This document shows positions 11,870 through 22,900 of a DNA stretch of 26,834 bases, in pieces (the stretch's first letter is position 1; every line of letters begins with the position of its first letter). Location of the stretch: assembly GCA_016715865.1 (NCBI GenBank), contig JADJXM010000015.1, forward strand, positions 1-26,834. The letters run 5' to 3'. The notes under the pieces were generated by a model, which was not told the DNA's origin, did no database searches, and saw nothing but the letters and a program-made list of their open reading frames with translations. The translations under genes were made by a program, and so were the position numbers. The DNA is from Acidobacteriota bacterium. GTDB taxonomy: Bacteria > Acidobacteriota > Blastocatellia > RBC074.

Positions 11870-11908
11870 CGTAAAGCGGCCGTGAACTCACGTCGCAGCC
11901 GCTTTACG
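11870..11908 (-). terminator. Terminator-like hairpin after the beta-propeller gene
   Basis: CGTAAAGCGGC (11870-11880) and GCCGCTTTACG (11898-11908) give an 11-bp perfect stem with a 17-base loop, overlapping the stop codon at 11904-11906 of the minus-strand gene. There is no T-run, so it may end transcription inefficiently or only mark the mRNA end. Confidence 0.5.
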
Positions 11909-13268
11909 AACAGGATTTAAGGCAGGTAGAATCGGGAGTCTGCCAGAGATATGCCCCTGTCGCAGCATCCAGTCCGGCCCAGAGACCGGCATTTTTTGTC
12001 ACACCATTGAGTCAGAGTCTGGTAGGCTGCCAACGGCATTTTTTGATACTGCGATTAAGGCTTGCCATCATGATTGGACACGGCGTATATCCGCGTCCCG
12101 TCAGTTGCCGATCCCCACTGAATCCCGCCAGCGAGTCCTCCCGGCCCGACCTGAGTCGACCAGACAACCGCCCCGGTATCTGGATTCAATGCCCAGTATT
12201 TTCCGCTCTTCTGCCCGGCGCCTACCAGATCAACGGTTTTACCATTGATTTTCGTCTTGAAAAGGTTCGGCCCTGAACCGAAATCGTAATCAGGTCCCTG
12301 CCCCGGATCAAATTGATCAGGAGTGAAGTCCCTGACCACATTCCACGTATCGGCTCCCTGAAGACGATGCCCCCATTTAATGGCGCCGGTATTCAAGTTG
12401 ATCGATAAAACCGCATCGATATAATTATCGGCAGCCAGATAGCTCTCGCCATTTGCCGGGTCCGCAGCGATCTGCGCTTCCACAGACGGCGGCACGCTGT
12501 AGTTGTTGCCGGTCGCGACATAGACTGAATTGCGAATGGTGTCGATGGCGGGAGTATTGCCCCAGACAGCTCCCCCGGTATATCCGTCCGGGACCATATA
12601 CGTCTCCCAGATCAGCCTACCGGTCGCCGGATTCAAGGCCACAACTTTTCCGCGAAATGAATATACCCAACCGTCTATGAATCCGGCTCCCTCCTCGAGC
12701 GAACAGACTCCGACAATCAACTTTCCTCCCGAAACGACCGGGGATGAAGTGATCGCTGAAAATAGGTGAGAGTCAACGACAGACCTCCAGACAACTGCGC
12801 CGGTATTCTTGTTCAGAGCAATGACACTCGCCGTCTTGAAGTTGAACGAGGGAAAAGAAATGGCTGGATCGAGATCGCCCTGATCACCAATAATCACCAG
12901 ATTATTGAAGATTACCGGACTGGTGCGTGAAATTGAGGGGTCACTTCCGGTAATGGTCGATAATTTAACAGACCATTTAGCCGCTCCCGTGTCGGTATCC
13001 ACCGCATGGATCCATCCGCCCCAGTCGACCACATAGGCCGTTTTGCCTTCCACGGTCGGTGTTGCGCTGACATCTCCCTGAGTGATATATGTCCATTTCA
13101 ATACCAGACCTCCGACATTGCCGGCATTGATAGTTTTTCACTCTTCGCGTATCGGTCGTTAGTGATGCTGCCACCCCCGACAGTCCAATTCTGCGCATTG
13201 ACGTTGACCAGCCCGCCGATCAGCAAGCAGACTGGCGGTCAGCAAATCCCAATTTTTTTGAGAGTCAT
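11904..13268 (-). CDS. Secreted PQQ-type beta-propeller protein (several frame breaks)
   Basis: About 450 aa. The ATG at 13268 has GGAGG about 10 nt upstream. A signal peptide is readable after small frame repairs (MTLKKIGI, then TASLL-type and LIGGLVNVNAQ). The mature protein has propeller blades of the PQQ/WD-like kind with repeated ALD/ATG-x-W signatures: AVDTDTGAAKWSVKL, ALNKNTGAVVWRS, ALNPATGRLIWET, SINLNTGAIKWGH, ALNPDTGAVVWST and, in the last frame, LDAATGAYLWQT. This is the fold of PQQ-dependent alcohol/polyvinyl-alcohol dehydrogenases. No heme motif CxxCH is seen, so enzyme function is uncertain. Breaks lie near 13215-13245, at an A5 run at about 13138, and at about 12055, where the last ~45 codons continue in another frame to the TAA at 11904-11906. 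Confidence 0.75.
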
Positions 13269-13561
13269 ATCGATATTCAACCTCCGGTTGAGTTGTGAAT
13301 TGAGGCAATGTTCAATTGTCCATGGTCTTGATACAACCACTCGAATTGAACCAGTCCTTTGTTTATTGAGTCAGGAAGTAAATCGTGAATTGCGATAAAT
13401 TATCTGATCACTTTTTTCCGGATGAAGAGACAGCAATCAGTTCTTTCCAACGAGTTTGCATAGAGAATATCGAAAAAGGCAGGCAATATCCCTCACAAGT
13501 AAAAAATTAAAATAGCATGTCCATGAGTAAATAGATATGAAATATATATTAATATCCTAAA
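13269..13561. other. Non-coding, AT-rich stretch upstream of the beta-propeller gene
   Basis: No gene could be supported. It holds the ribosome site of the minus-strand propeller gene and should hold its promoter; base composition becomes strongly AT-rich from about 13490 to 13560. Confidence 0.5.
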
Positions 13562-13811
13562 TACTCTGTAACCTAAATTTTCGGGCATTTAAATTCGGAA
13601 GAAATAAATCGCAAAGACCGCAAAGGGGCAAAGACTTTTTGGTGATATGAATATCCGGATTATTGCCCACCGGATATAATTCGAACACTGATCTTCCCTG
13701 TATATCTTTGCCCCTTTGCAGCCTTTGCGATTAAATTCTTTGCGCTTCTTCGCGGCCTCTGCGATTAACTTTTTTCCGGTCTTGAATACAAGAAACTTAA
13801 GTTACAGACTA
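13562..13811. repeat. MITE-like nested palindrome, about 250 bp
   Basis: Three inverted repeats are nested. Outer ends 13562-13580 and 13793-13811 are imperfect inverted repeats (16 of 19 match, around TCTGTAAC / GTTACAGA). A middle pair, 13607-13634 and 13705-13732, is 28 bp with only three mismatches (AATCGCAAAG ... GGGGCAAAGA). The inner pair is ATATCCGG (13651-13658) / CCGGATAT (13670-13677). There is no coding capacity. The symmetry suggests a non-autonomous mobile element or a REP/BIME-type repeat. Confidence 0.65.
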
Positions 13812-13818
13812 CTTAATA

Positions 13819-13862
13819 GGACAAACGCAGAATCCCGGGAGCGCCGGATTCTGCGTTTGTCC
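13819..13862 (-). terminator. Strong terminator-like hairpin after the kinase gene
   Basis: A perfect 17-bp inverted repeat (13819-13835 and 13846-13862; stem GGACAAACGCAGAATCC) around a 10-base GC loop begins 3 bases past the minus-strand stop codon at 13866-13868. The sequence after the stem is AT-rich without a long T-run. Confidence 0.72.
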
Positions 13863-13865
13863 AGC

Positions 13866-16539
13866 TTAAGCAACTAAATTGAGGGTCAATAAAATCTGTG
13901 ATGAGTCGCCGAGCTGGCGGGTCAGGTCCCTTGCCCGGGTGTAATGCGCCGCGAACTCGGATGAAGTGAGACCTTCCGTGGCGGCGAGCGGCTCCAGCAG
14001 TGCGACAATCAAAGCCAGTTCATGCCTCATGCGATCGTTGGTGTCCGGCAACATTCCAACCATCTTCAGCCCTTGACGCGCAAGCAGAATGGCTTCCTGA
14101 TTGGCATGCACCCTGACGGCAGCCTGGGCAGCCAGGCGATAAAATTCTGCAGCCCGGGCATAGTCACGTCCCTCTTCAAACAAGGTTGCCAGTTCATTCG
14201 CCATGCCCTCCGAACGCTCGCCGTACAAATCCACAATCGTCTGCGCCACGGCTCGATTCAGGGCGGCTCTTCGCGATGCCTTCAGCGATTTCAACATTGC
14301 ATTTTGATACAACATATGAACAAAACGATATCGCTGCGTCAGAGTGCCATCGGCAAGCTCGTATTCATCTGTCAATTTGACAAGCGAGTGATCTCTTTCG
14401 AGTCTTAACAGCCGCTCTTCAACTTTGTCAATTTCAATGTTAAGCACTTTTGCGACGACTGCCGAATCGAAAGCACAATCCTGAACGCTTGCAGCAACAA
14501 GCAGTTTGCGGTCCATCGTCATCAAGCTGTCTGATCTTGCATTTGATCATCCCGCACACCGATTTCGGCAACATACCCTCGATGTCCGACAATGTCTTCG
14601 ACAGAACCCAACTTGATCCGGCGTCCTGCAAACCTTTTTCCTCTGCAATTATGTGCCGATCCCGCAAGTAAGTTACCAGATCCGCCATAAACAGCGGATG
14701 ACCTTCCGTCTTCTCGTAAATCATTTCCGAAAAACCAGCGGGAAAATGATGACCATGGAATTCCGATTCCAGATAAACTGCAATCTCATCCCGGTTCAGG
14801 AAATCCAGCTTCAATTCGCGACACAGGCCCCGGGCCTTAAGATCCGATCTGATCTGCAATAAAGGATCCTTGCACCGCTGCATATTCGATGGCATATCAG
14901 TCGCAATAATCAATATATTCAGCCCGTCAAACCTGCCCGATAGAAAACTGAGCACATCGATCGTCGAGACATCCGTCCAATGCATATCGTCGAAGAAGAG
15001 CACCAGCGGGCGCAGCCGCGCTACTTCCTGCAGGAAGTGAAGAAGCTCCCACTTCATCCGTTCCTGGGTGGCGGTTTTGACATTGGCCAGCAACTTCGCC
15101 GACTCTTCATCCTTGCCTGAGAGGGGCACAACCTGAGCATACCAGGTTGGGGCAACCTGCTTCAGTACACGTGAGGCTGCCGGATTACTGCTGTCCCGCA
15201 GCAGATTTCCAAGCGCTTTAAGCAACGGCCGGTAGGCTTCCACACCAGCCAGACGTCTCGAGCAGCAACCACGGGCAATCGTGCATTGCCCTTCGGCTGC
15301 CAGCTCCGCGAGAAAATCCTCGACCAGCGCCGTCTTTCCGATGCCCGGTTCCCCGGTCAGGCAGAGCATCGACCCGCGTCCGATCTTCGCCAGGTTATAA
15401 GCGCTGCGCAACTCTATCCGCTCCTTCTCCCTGCCGATGAGCTGTCGTTTAACGACCTGATTGGAGTGCGTCCCGCCGCTGAGTCGCCCGGCAAGTCCCT
15501 CCATTACCTGAACTACTTCATCGGCTGTGGGCCGTAAATGCGCTTCCTTTTCGAGCATCCGCAGAATCAATGATTCGAACCTGAGGGGTATTTCCGGCAT
15601 CAGCCTTGAGGGAGGCTTCGGCGCCTGTGATGCGATTGCATGCAGCAGATCGACCATTGAGCAGGCTTTGAACGGATGCTCCCCGGTCGCCAGTTCATAG
15701 AGAATAATGCCCAGCGCAAAAATATCACCTGCCCTGCCGGTCGTTTCGCCGCGAGCCTGCTCCGGCGACATGTAAGCGAGAGTACCCAGCAGCGAGCCTG
15801 GAGCCGTCTGTTGAACCATCGTTTTTGCTTCGGTATCTGTCGTAGCTGACGGCATCAATCGCGCCAGCCCGAAATCGAGGATCTTCACATAGCCGTCTTT
15901 CCGGACCATGATGTTGTCCGGCTTGATGTCGCGATGCGTGATGCCTGCAGCGTGAGTCGCGCTCAATGCTCTGGCGATCTGACTTCCAAGCGAGACGAGC
16001 ATTTCCATTGCACAGGGTTTATCGAGGCTGCTCAGCGTCCGCCCTTCGACCAGCTCCATGACGATAAACCGCCCGGCTTCCGATTCTCCGACATCGTAAA
16101 TCGTGATGATGTTCGGATGATTGAGGGCCGATGCAGCCTGTGCTTCTCTTTCAAAACGCTGCATCCGATTAGGATCGATAGTCAGATACGAAGGCAACAG
16201 CTTGAGCGCCACACGACGATTGAGGTTAATATCCTGTGCCTGGTATACGCTGCCCATCCCCCCCGAACCCAGCAGGATGTCAACCCGATAGTGACCGAGG
16301 GTCTGTCCAATGATCGAACCATCTAATTGATCTGTGATTTCAGCTGCCATAAGCCTGTGAAAACGGGTTACCCCCCAGGCGCCACTGGCGTCGTTCGCCT
16401 TGACCAGCAACTCGATCTCGCGGCGCAGATCCTCGTCCTCCTCGCAAGCCTGATCCAGGAACGAAGATCTCTTCTCCGGCTCGCAATCAAGGGCGCCATT
16501 GAAGATCCTCTCAATCTGTTGCCATCGATCAGGTGTCAC
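13866..16539 (-). CDS. Ser/Thr protein kinase fused to AAA ATPase and short TPR tail (one frame break)
   Basis: About 890 aa, cytosolic. It starts with GTG 16539 after GGAGG (16546-16550). Residues 1-70 are the helical lead typical of acidobacterial kinases (TPDRWQQIERIFNGALDCE). Kinase domain ~84-350: G-loop GSGGMGSVY (91-99), Lys113 in VALKLL, HRDIKPDN (202-209), DFG (222-224), SPEQARGE; all catalytic residues are present. The AAA_16-type ATPase follows ~367-650 with Walker A GEPGIGKT (396-403) and Walker B LVLFFDDMHW. The frame breaks near 14505-14525; the next frame continues DRKLLVAASVQDCAFD and a helical/TPR part (YARAAEFYRLAAQAAVRVHA). The protein ends soon after TRARDLTRQLGDSSQIL, whereas relatives usually carry several hundred more TPR residues, so the tail looks truncated. 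Likely a signalling protein that senses through ATPase/TPR and phosphorylates targets. Confidence 0.87.
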
Positions 16540-16563
16540 CCTCTGCCTCCAATCTTCAATTGA

Positions 16564-16936
16564 TTATTGAAGATGTGTACCCGTAGCCCAAAAAAGAACG
16601 CACCGCAATTACACCCTCAACTCTCACAATCTGATCGGGTGGTCATGCGCTCTGGTGGATGAACCGTTGAATATCTGCCCCGGAGAGAATATAGCGCACA
16701 TACACAATACCCTTTGAGTATGCCGCTTCAGAATAATCTCCCCTTCTCTGTCACACATTTGCCACAGAGAAGGGGGCTGGCTGAAGACGCTTACGTCCTG
16801 ACTTTGATAAGTCGGGACTTCTTTTCGAGGATAATTATATATGCATATGTTGGATTGTTTCGTGAGACTTTTGGAATCAGATTCAATCACGGTGCGGTAC
16901 CGCAACCGCAAGTGAGCGGCCCTCATGTCCTGTTTT
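16564..16936. other. Non-coding gap between the subtilase end and the kinase start
   Basis: No gene is supported; the small open frames here have no ribosome site or recognisable family. It contains the kinase promoter region at its right-hand coordinates and the hairpin at 16740-16775, plus an AT-rich patch at 16830-16850. Confidence 0.5.
16740..16775 (-). terminator. Hairpin downstream of the subtilase gene
   Basis: CCCCTTCTCTGT (16740-16751) and ACAGAGAAGGGG (16764-16775) form a perfect 12-bp stem with a 12-base loop. It lies 160 bases past the subtilase stop and could end the leftward three-gene transcript. No T-run follows. Confidence 0.45.
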
Positions 16937-18928
16937 TTATCCTGCTTTTTTCAATGCATTCCCGGCATTCAGGCAGACAATTTTGTGTTTACCGTCACCA
17001 ATCGGTATTGGTGTATCTGCCTCTCTTTTCAGTATGTCTTTAATCTCGGAATACTTTAACTTCGGGTTTATGGCAAACATTCTGGCAATAACTCCGGTTA
17101 CGACAGCAGCCGATAAACTGGTGCCGGATTGCCTGTATCTGAGGAACGAGGTCCTCGATCGAGCCGCAAGGATACTTTTCCCCGGCGCCAGAATGTGCGG
17201 TCTGAGCCCGTCGTGGTGTTTCAGATTATAGCTCGAGAAAGTTGATAGTTTGTGTGGTTTTGAATTTTTATCTACTTCATATGAACCCACTACTATTGTG
17301 TTTTTACCATTAGCGATCGAGTTCAAAGTCTTGTCCTCTAAGATCTCGTATGAGTTATCATTCGGCTTGACGAACATAGATTGGCCCCGCTCATCCCGCT
17401 CGATCCAGGCGTCGAAAATCCCGTCCTTGCCGATACTTCTGGCAAAAAGCCTGAGTTTCCATCGCCCTTTTTTCAGATAACCATCAGATCTTTCATAACA
17501 CACGTAAATAGCAGCTTTTTGTTCGTCGTCCTGGCGCAAGTCGTTGTAAGGATCCGTTTCCCTGTTGAAGACCATTATGCGGCCTTCAGATCCCATCGAG
17601 ATTTCGGTACATTTCCCGCACTCGACAGGTTTACAGATTGGAGCATTATCAGGATCGAGAATCTGTACTGCAAATTTATCTTTCAAGGAATGCCAGAGTT
17701 CAATTTCATTGCTGGTCGTATCATATGGCGGGATATACCAAAGCAAGTCAAGAAATGAATCTTGGTTCACGGTTCCTTTGGCGTAGAGATTCCGATCTGC
17801 AGAATTTCCAGCAGCAACAACGACGGCGCAGCTGTCTCTCGATTCGATAAGCCAGTCGATTCCGATTTCAACGGAAGTAAATCCGTCGTGCGGTCCGTCA
17901 TTCGAACCGACGCTCAGATTTATGACAAGGGGAATTTTCCTATTTCCCTCCCGTTCTGCAATTCTATGAACCTCTTCAAAGATGAAGTTCACTGCTTCAA
18001 GCAGGTGGGCCGAGTCTCCATACCTGCTGCCGACCACGTTATGAGCTGAGGACCTTGCTATATCAACGAAAATGATATCCGCTTCGGGAGCGATACCGAT
18101 ACCACCGTTATTATATCCATTGCCGGCAGCTACATCAGCGACATATGTCCCATGCGCTCCGGCATCGTACAGGCTGTCAACAGACGGCTCATAACCCAGG
18201 GCTTGATAAGGTTGATCACTCAGAAGTGCCTCGTTGATCTCTTCTTCTCTATAAAGTGTGCCATATTTGACATCCCGGCTGTTCCGGTTTATCGACGTGC
18301 CGGACTGATCCCAAAGCGCTATTATTCGCGTCTTGTTATTTTTAAGAAAATGCTCGTGGGAGAAATCAAGACCGAAATCAACAATGCCGATAATCGGTTT
18401 GCTTCGATACTCGACGCTTTCCATCTGCAGTGATCTGCTTGCACCGAGCTGCTCATCATCATCATGCTTTCCGTCATCCGAGTTAATTGCGACATGCACT
18501 GTTTCCAGGCAGGGCCTTATGCTTGAGGGATACTTGATAATAAAATTCTGATCGAGCTCGCTGATCCTGCGTAATGGAACTCTCACAGTAACCAGGTCAA
18601 ATTGCTCAGGATAACTGTCAGGAGACTGCAATCTGAGGATCTCTCTGCAATATTTCGGCAGAATCTCACCTTTCCCAACTCTCAATATAGCCGGAATTTC
18701 TCCTTCCTGCGTCGATCCGCTGGCCGGCCTGTATATTTCGTGACTGGCTCGAACTAATTGCCTCTCTACCAGGGGATCGAAATTACTGTTACACTCATGC
18801 CTGTAAGTTGTGCGCCAGAGATCGGGGTTTGGCGAATAATTTTCAGGGAGAGCACAGCTGCAACACTGACAATGTTCTCCGTATTTCGACACGTTATCGC
18901 AGTTAGGGCATTGTATGTTCTTCAACAT
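16937..18928 (-). CDS. Subtilisin-like (S8) serine peptidase with N-terminal zinc ribbon
   Basis: Intact, 663 aa. I chose ATG 18928 because AGGAG lies 6 nt upstream; an in-frame start 30 bases earlier lacks one. Residues ~6-24 form a small zinc-ribbon-like motif (CPNC ... HCQCC). The S8 catalytic triad is complete: Asp184 in IIGIVDFGLDFSHEH, His259 in GAHGTYVADVAAG, Ser604 in SGTSLSAAVV, with the oxyanion Asn in VVAAGNSADRN. About 200 residues, including a probable beta-sandwich insert, separate Asn from Ser. No signal peptide or membrane helix is visible, so a cytosolic protease is likely, unusual for subtilases, most of which are secreted. It is the last gene of the three-gene unit, 41 bases after the unknown gene. 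It may be the downstream protease of a CHAT-started cascade, but direct evidence is absent. Confidence 0.9.
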   Translation of the reverse strand: MLKNIQCPNCDNVSKYGEHCQCCSCALPENYSPNPDLWRTTYRHECNSNFDPLVERQLVRASHEIYRPASGSTQEGEIPAILRVGKGEILPKYCREILRLQSPDSYPEQFDLVTVRVPLRRISELDQNFIIKYPSSIRPCLETVHVAINSDDGKHDDDEQLGASRSLQMESVEYRSKPIIGIVDFGLDFSHEHFLKNNKTRIIALWDQSGTSINRNSRDVKYGTLYREEEINEALLSDQPYQALGYEPSVDSLYDAGAHGTYVADVAAGNGYNNGGIGIAPEADIIFVDIARSSAHNVVGSRYGDSAHLLEAVNFIFEEVHRIAEREGNRKIPLVINLSVGSNDGPHDGFTSVEIGIDWLIESRDSCAVVVAAGNSADRNLYAKGTVNQDSFLDLLWYIPPYDTTSNEIELWHSLKDKFAVQILDPDNAPICKPVECGKCTEISMGSEGRIMVFNRETDPYNDLRQDDEQKAAIYVCYERSDGYLKKGRWKLRLFARSIGKDGIFDAWIERDERGQSMFVKPNDNSYEILEDKTLNSIANGKNTIVVGSYEVDKNSKPHKLSTFSSYNLKHHDGLRPHILAPGKSILAARSRTSFLRYRQSGTSLSAAVVTGVIARMFAINPKLKYSEIKDILKREADTPIPIGDGKHKIVCLNAGNALKKAG

Positions 18929-18969
18929 ATATCTCTCCTTTTCGAACTCGATCACCACTTGGACTATTC

Positions 18970-19932
18970 TCAGCCTGTAAAATGACCTGACTCTCCCATG
19001 TAACCGCCTATACAGATATCCGGATAACCGTCTTGCCCGGGATTATCCGGGATACCCGGATTTATACATCCCTGGAGGTCGTATCTCTTGTGATTGATTA
19101 CTGGATCTCTTACTACATCGTAAAACAGGTCAAAGTCGCTTCTTCCCGCAGTCAACTCAGGATTTTCCGGTCTGGGTTTCAAACTGCACAAGTTGGTAAT
19201 TTGAATCACATGCAGGAAGTCGGTACTATGATTCAAAAGCCGATTAAAACCACTATCGTTGCTGATGGTTAGTTCTTCACATCTGATGTCAATGCCGATT
19301 CTGTACGCCACTCTGCCGAACATCTCATGTCGGCTTTCTTCATCACGGCGCAGAAGCATCTCAGATGAAATCGCCTGAGTATAAACCGTTCCGGCATCAA
19401 CGTAGATCATCGGTTTCAGCTCTTTTATGGCCGTCTGTTTTGCTTCAGGCAAAAGGTGCGTATGATCAGAGCCTTGACTCTGAAATAATTCTTTGAGGAT
19501 ATCCATAATCGAGGGTTTTCCGGGTTCAATAAATTCCAGCTTTCTATTGTGGAACTCTTCGCCTTCAAGATTGACGATCCAGCGAAAGTCATTGATGTTA
19601 TCAGGCGCAGGCGAACGATCTTGTCTATCGAACGGTGTAGAGAAATCCTTATAGGAGAGGATGCCCTCCTCTTTCGAATTCTTCGCCGATATTTTTATAT
19701 CGCAATCAAGTGAGATTTGACGGTCTATCCCGATTTTTTCCGCCCGCCTGGCAGCAGAGGATCTTGGCACTTTAAATATATCGAACGTTAAATCGTGATC
19801 ATCGCAGCGCAGGACGGCTATTTGACAGCGTCTTTCCCGATCGAACCAGAAGAGCATGAGCCCCTGCAGAGATATCGTTGCAGTCGCATCGGGATATAAC
19901 ATATTGAGTGAGTCGCAGGGATTTATGAACAT
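18970..19932 (-). CDS. Unrecognised ~320-aa protein between the CHAT and subtilase genes
   Basis: Intact. The ATG at 19932 follows GGAGA at about 8 nt. I do not recognise a named domain. There is no signal peptide or membrane helix. The pattern suggests a beta-rich fold: ATATISLQGLMLFWFD, CQIAVLRCDDHDLTFDIFKV, FRWIVNLEGEEFHNRKLEF, KPMIYVDAGTVYTQAISSEM, then FGRVAYRIGIDIRCEELTIS and DFLHVIQITNLC. The last ~55 residues are polar and Gly/Pro/Asp-rich (CINPGIPDNPGQDGYPDICI), probably a flexible tail. It is flanked at 52 and 41 bases by two proteases on the same strand. It could be a substrate, inhibitor or effector that is cut or released, or an adaptor. It does not resemble bacterial gasdermin in its N-terminal residues. 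Confidence 0.7.
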   Translation of the reverse strand: MFINPCDSLNMLYPDATATISLQGLMLFWFDRERRCQIAVLRCDDHDLTFDIFKVPRSSAARRAEKIGIDRQISLDCDIKISAKNSKEEGILSYKDFSTPFDRQDRSPAPDNINDFRWIVNLEGEEFHNRKLEFIEPGKPSIMDILKELFQSQGSDHTHLLPEAKQTAIKELKPMIYVDAGTVYTQAISSEMLLRRDEESRHEMFGRVAYRIGIDIRCEELTISNDSGFNRLLNHSTDFLHVIQITNLCSLKPRPENPELTAGRSDFDLFYDVVRDPVINHKRYDLQGCINPGIPDNPGQDGYPDICIGGYMGESGHFTG

Positions 19933-19984
19933 TGATTCTATCTCCTGGTTTCAAACAGGTTTTGGGGATATGCAGGATCCAGAG

Positions 19985-22900
19985 TCAGAAGCTGGCGTAG
20001 CCTCCGATCACCATGAAACCTGCCCAGTAACCGGGTCTCCCGTATTTCTCGTCACCGGTTTCGATCAGATCACGCTGAGCGCGTCTCAGCGCATCGACAG
20101 TTGCCATCTTTTGCTGCCCCTGCCTTCGATGTTTATGAAAATTGACCATCAGTGTCTCAGTGGCATGAGAATCGACCTTCCAGAGGCTGGCGACGACCAG
20201 CGGGATGTTTGAGGCGATAAATATTCTGGACATGCCGATCATGCCTTCTCCGCTAAAGTAGCGCTCTATGCCTGAATCGCACGCCGAAAGGACAGCCAAT
20301 CGTGTTTTCGAGCCGCCTCTCTTGTATTCACTGTAGATTTCGTCCGCTTGCAGAGTGTCCGTCACGCTATTTGACGAGCCATGTTGACTGAATTCATGAG
20401 TCAGTAGTAATTGCGATTTCATCGGAGACATTTCATCGACCAGATAATGCGATGCGATATGGACGACATCAGATTTTCTTAGCTGAGAAAGGATGCGCTG
20501 CCTTGTGGCATCTCGATTCACCAGTTCGAGAGGATTAACATAGTATTTTGAGATCTTTCTGGCTTCTTCATCGGCATTCGGAAGCGGGAGAAGCTGTTTG
20601 TATTTTTGCGTATCGAGAGTGGAGACGCCAATGCTCATCAATCGCTCGTTGACGGATTGAGCCATCAACTCTGTCGCTCTGGAAGTGCAATGCAGATATA
20701 CCGTCGAGCTGGGCATGAAAGTAATCGAGTGATCCTCTATCAGATACTTATCCTGCCCCGGTTTGACCAGTGTGCTGAAGGGCAGGTAGTTCAGAATCTT
20801 GTCGGGAACGATGCAGATCTGCATCTGCGGGTCGAGGTATTTTTCCACCGGGCTAATCAGGATTTTGTGGAGTGATTCAGCTTCGGATCGAACATGGCCG
20901 GGAGAGTAACTACTGTTCTTATAATCCGCGATATGCTTTTTATAGGCATTTACTTTCGCTGTAACCTCACTCTCAGGGATGTCAATGAAAAGTGCCATTG
21001 ATGCCGTTTTTTGAAATCACCCATATTATGATCTTCTCTTTCAAAACAGCATACTGCAGGATCAATGCCTTTTCGGGCAGTTTTGCCTGAATATAGTCAA
21101 TGCCCACTGGTTCAGTTACCGATTCGAGGATGAACTCCGGGCTATTGCCGGCAGACGTAATTCGAGCCTGAGACCTGATCAGATCGAGCAGGCTCCTTGC
21201 TCGTGTCGCCTCTGACAATTCGAATGCCTTCTCAACCTCTTTTCTGGAGTATAGAAAATCTATCGCCGCGTCGCTGAATTCCTGATCCATACTGAAAAAT
21301 GTGTTCCTGTGACCTTCTTCGCGAATATATTTACGATAACTTTCGGATGATTTTCGTATTTCTTCCAGGTCCGCATGGGCTTGTGTGTCATTTCCTCCTG
21401 CGACATGAGCTAAAAATCTGCCTTTCAATGCGTCATAGCGATTGACAACGGAATCGAGTTCATCGTGAAGTTCAATTGATTCGGTATAATATTGAACCGA
21501 TCGATCATAATTCTTCATATCGTAATATATATTACCGAGCATGGCGGCGGCTGAGGCTTCCCTGATCCTGAATACTTCGATGCGAGGTTCGGCTTGAGCG
21601 GTTTTGTAGCTTATCTCATACATTCTGGAGGCTTCATCATTCCGGCCCGATTTTCTGTAAGTATCACCCAGGTTAAGAGAGGTAGAGATGATGGAAGCGC
21701 GATCCTGCATCTCGTCTTTGGACAATCTGAAGGCTGCGCCACTGAACGCTTCGGCGGCATACCGGTTATTCATGCCAAGGAAGACCCTGCCGGCTGTGTT
21801 GTAATAGCGCAGCATTTGCCTGTACCCAGGCCAGTTCCGGTCAGCTGACTGCATGCATCTGCCGAGATGATTCAGGGAGGCGAAGGTGGCCCCGACGGTT
21901 AAATGCTGTCTGGCCAGTTCACACTCATTTCTCTGGACGCCCAGATGATCATTAATCTGTTCGGATATATCGAGTGAGAGGGTAGTATTTTTAATTCCTT
22001 CGGACGTCCGGGTGATATTGGTGTAGCAGGTGCCAAGGGCGTTATACACCTGGGCCTGAAACCAGAGATAACCGTTTGCCTTACTCTCCATTAAAAGTTG
22101 CTCTAAAGCAATTGGCACACTGTTATTGGCTTTAAGAATCTCGCAATAAGCCTGCAGATACCTGGAAATAAACGCTTCCCACTTATTTCCAAGGCTCTGA
22201 AATCCGCTGATCGCCGAGGTATATTTCGATGAAGCACTGACGAAATCAGTATTGATGAAATGCCTGTTCCCCTCGCTCAGCAGGTTATGCGCTTGAGCCA
22301 GTTTATTCCGCATGAGAGGTGGCAGGCCGCTGTAATAGATTGCCAGTTCTTTAACAAAACTGTCGCCGTCTTTTTCCTGCTCAACCACACCTGCATAAAA
22401 CAATGCACGCAGGGTTTCGTCAGCACGGTCTGCCCTGTTGTTCGCCAGATTCTCGAAATATTCATTGAGAAGTTGTTGCCAGATGATAGATTCCGTTATC
22501 AGCTCCCTGTTTCTGCTGATCACTTCCCATACGGCCTCTTTATCGTCGGCATGATAGGCAAGATAAAAATTTTGAAGCTGTTGCTCTTTATTCTTCGAAT
22601 GCTGTTTTTGAGACTGTCTGAGCGCATCTAGCCGCTGCCGCTTCATCGGCCCATTTAGAGTCAGGATCGACTTCGAGGTATTTTTGCCAGTCGTCGATCG
22701 CCTGAAGAGACATTTGCAGATATTCATGGCAGAGTGCGCGATTGAAGAGCGCTTCACGCAACTCCGGATCGGCCGTTAATGCAATACTGAGGTGTTTCAG
22801 ACTATCGCCGAACTCAAGCGGACTCTTGTCTTCGCTGGAGCTGTCGCGCTTCTCCTTGCCCTTCTCCAGAAGAGCCGCTCCTAGATCGCTATGTGATTTT

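Noticed and set aside
16624..16926. 100-codon minus-strand open frame in the gap after the subtilase
   Set aside because: It has no ribosome site and no recognisable family, and it contains the 12-bp hairpin.
18970..19932. Middle protein as a bacterial gasdermin
   Set aside because: Bacterial gasdermins do sit next to proteases, but the N-terminal pattern (early Cys, GYxVxRLPR-like segment) is absent and the protein is longer.
20982..22757. Separate middle TPR gene starting at 22757
   Set aside because: Its first ~40 codons overlap real coding sequence in another frame, while TPR homology runs straight across at about 22640; better explained as one gene with a 1-nt loss.
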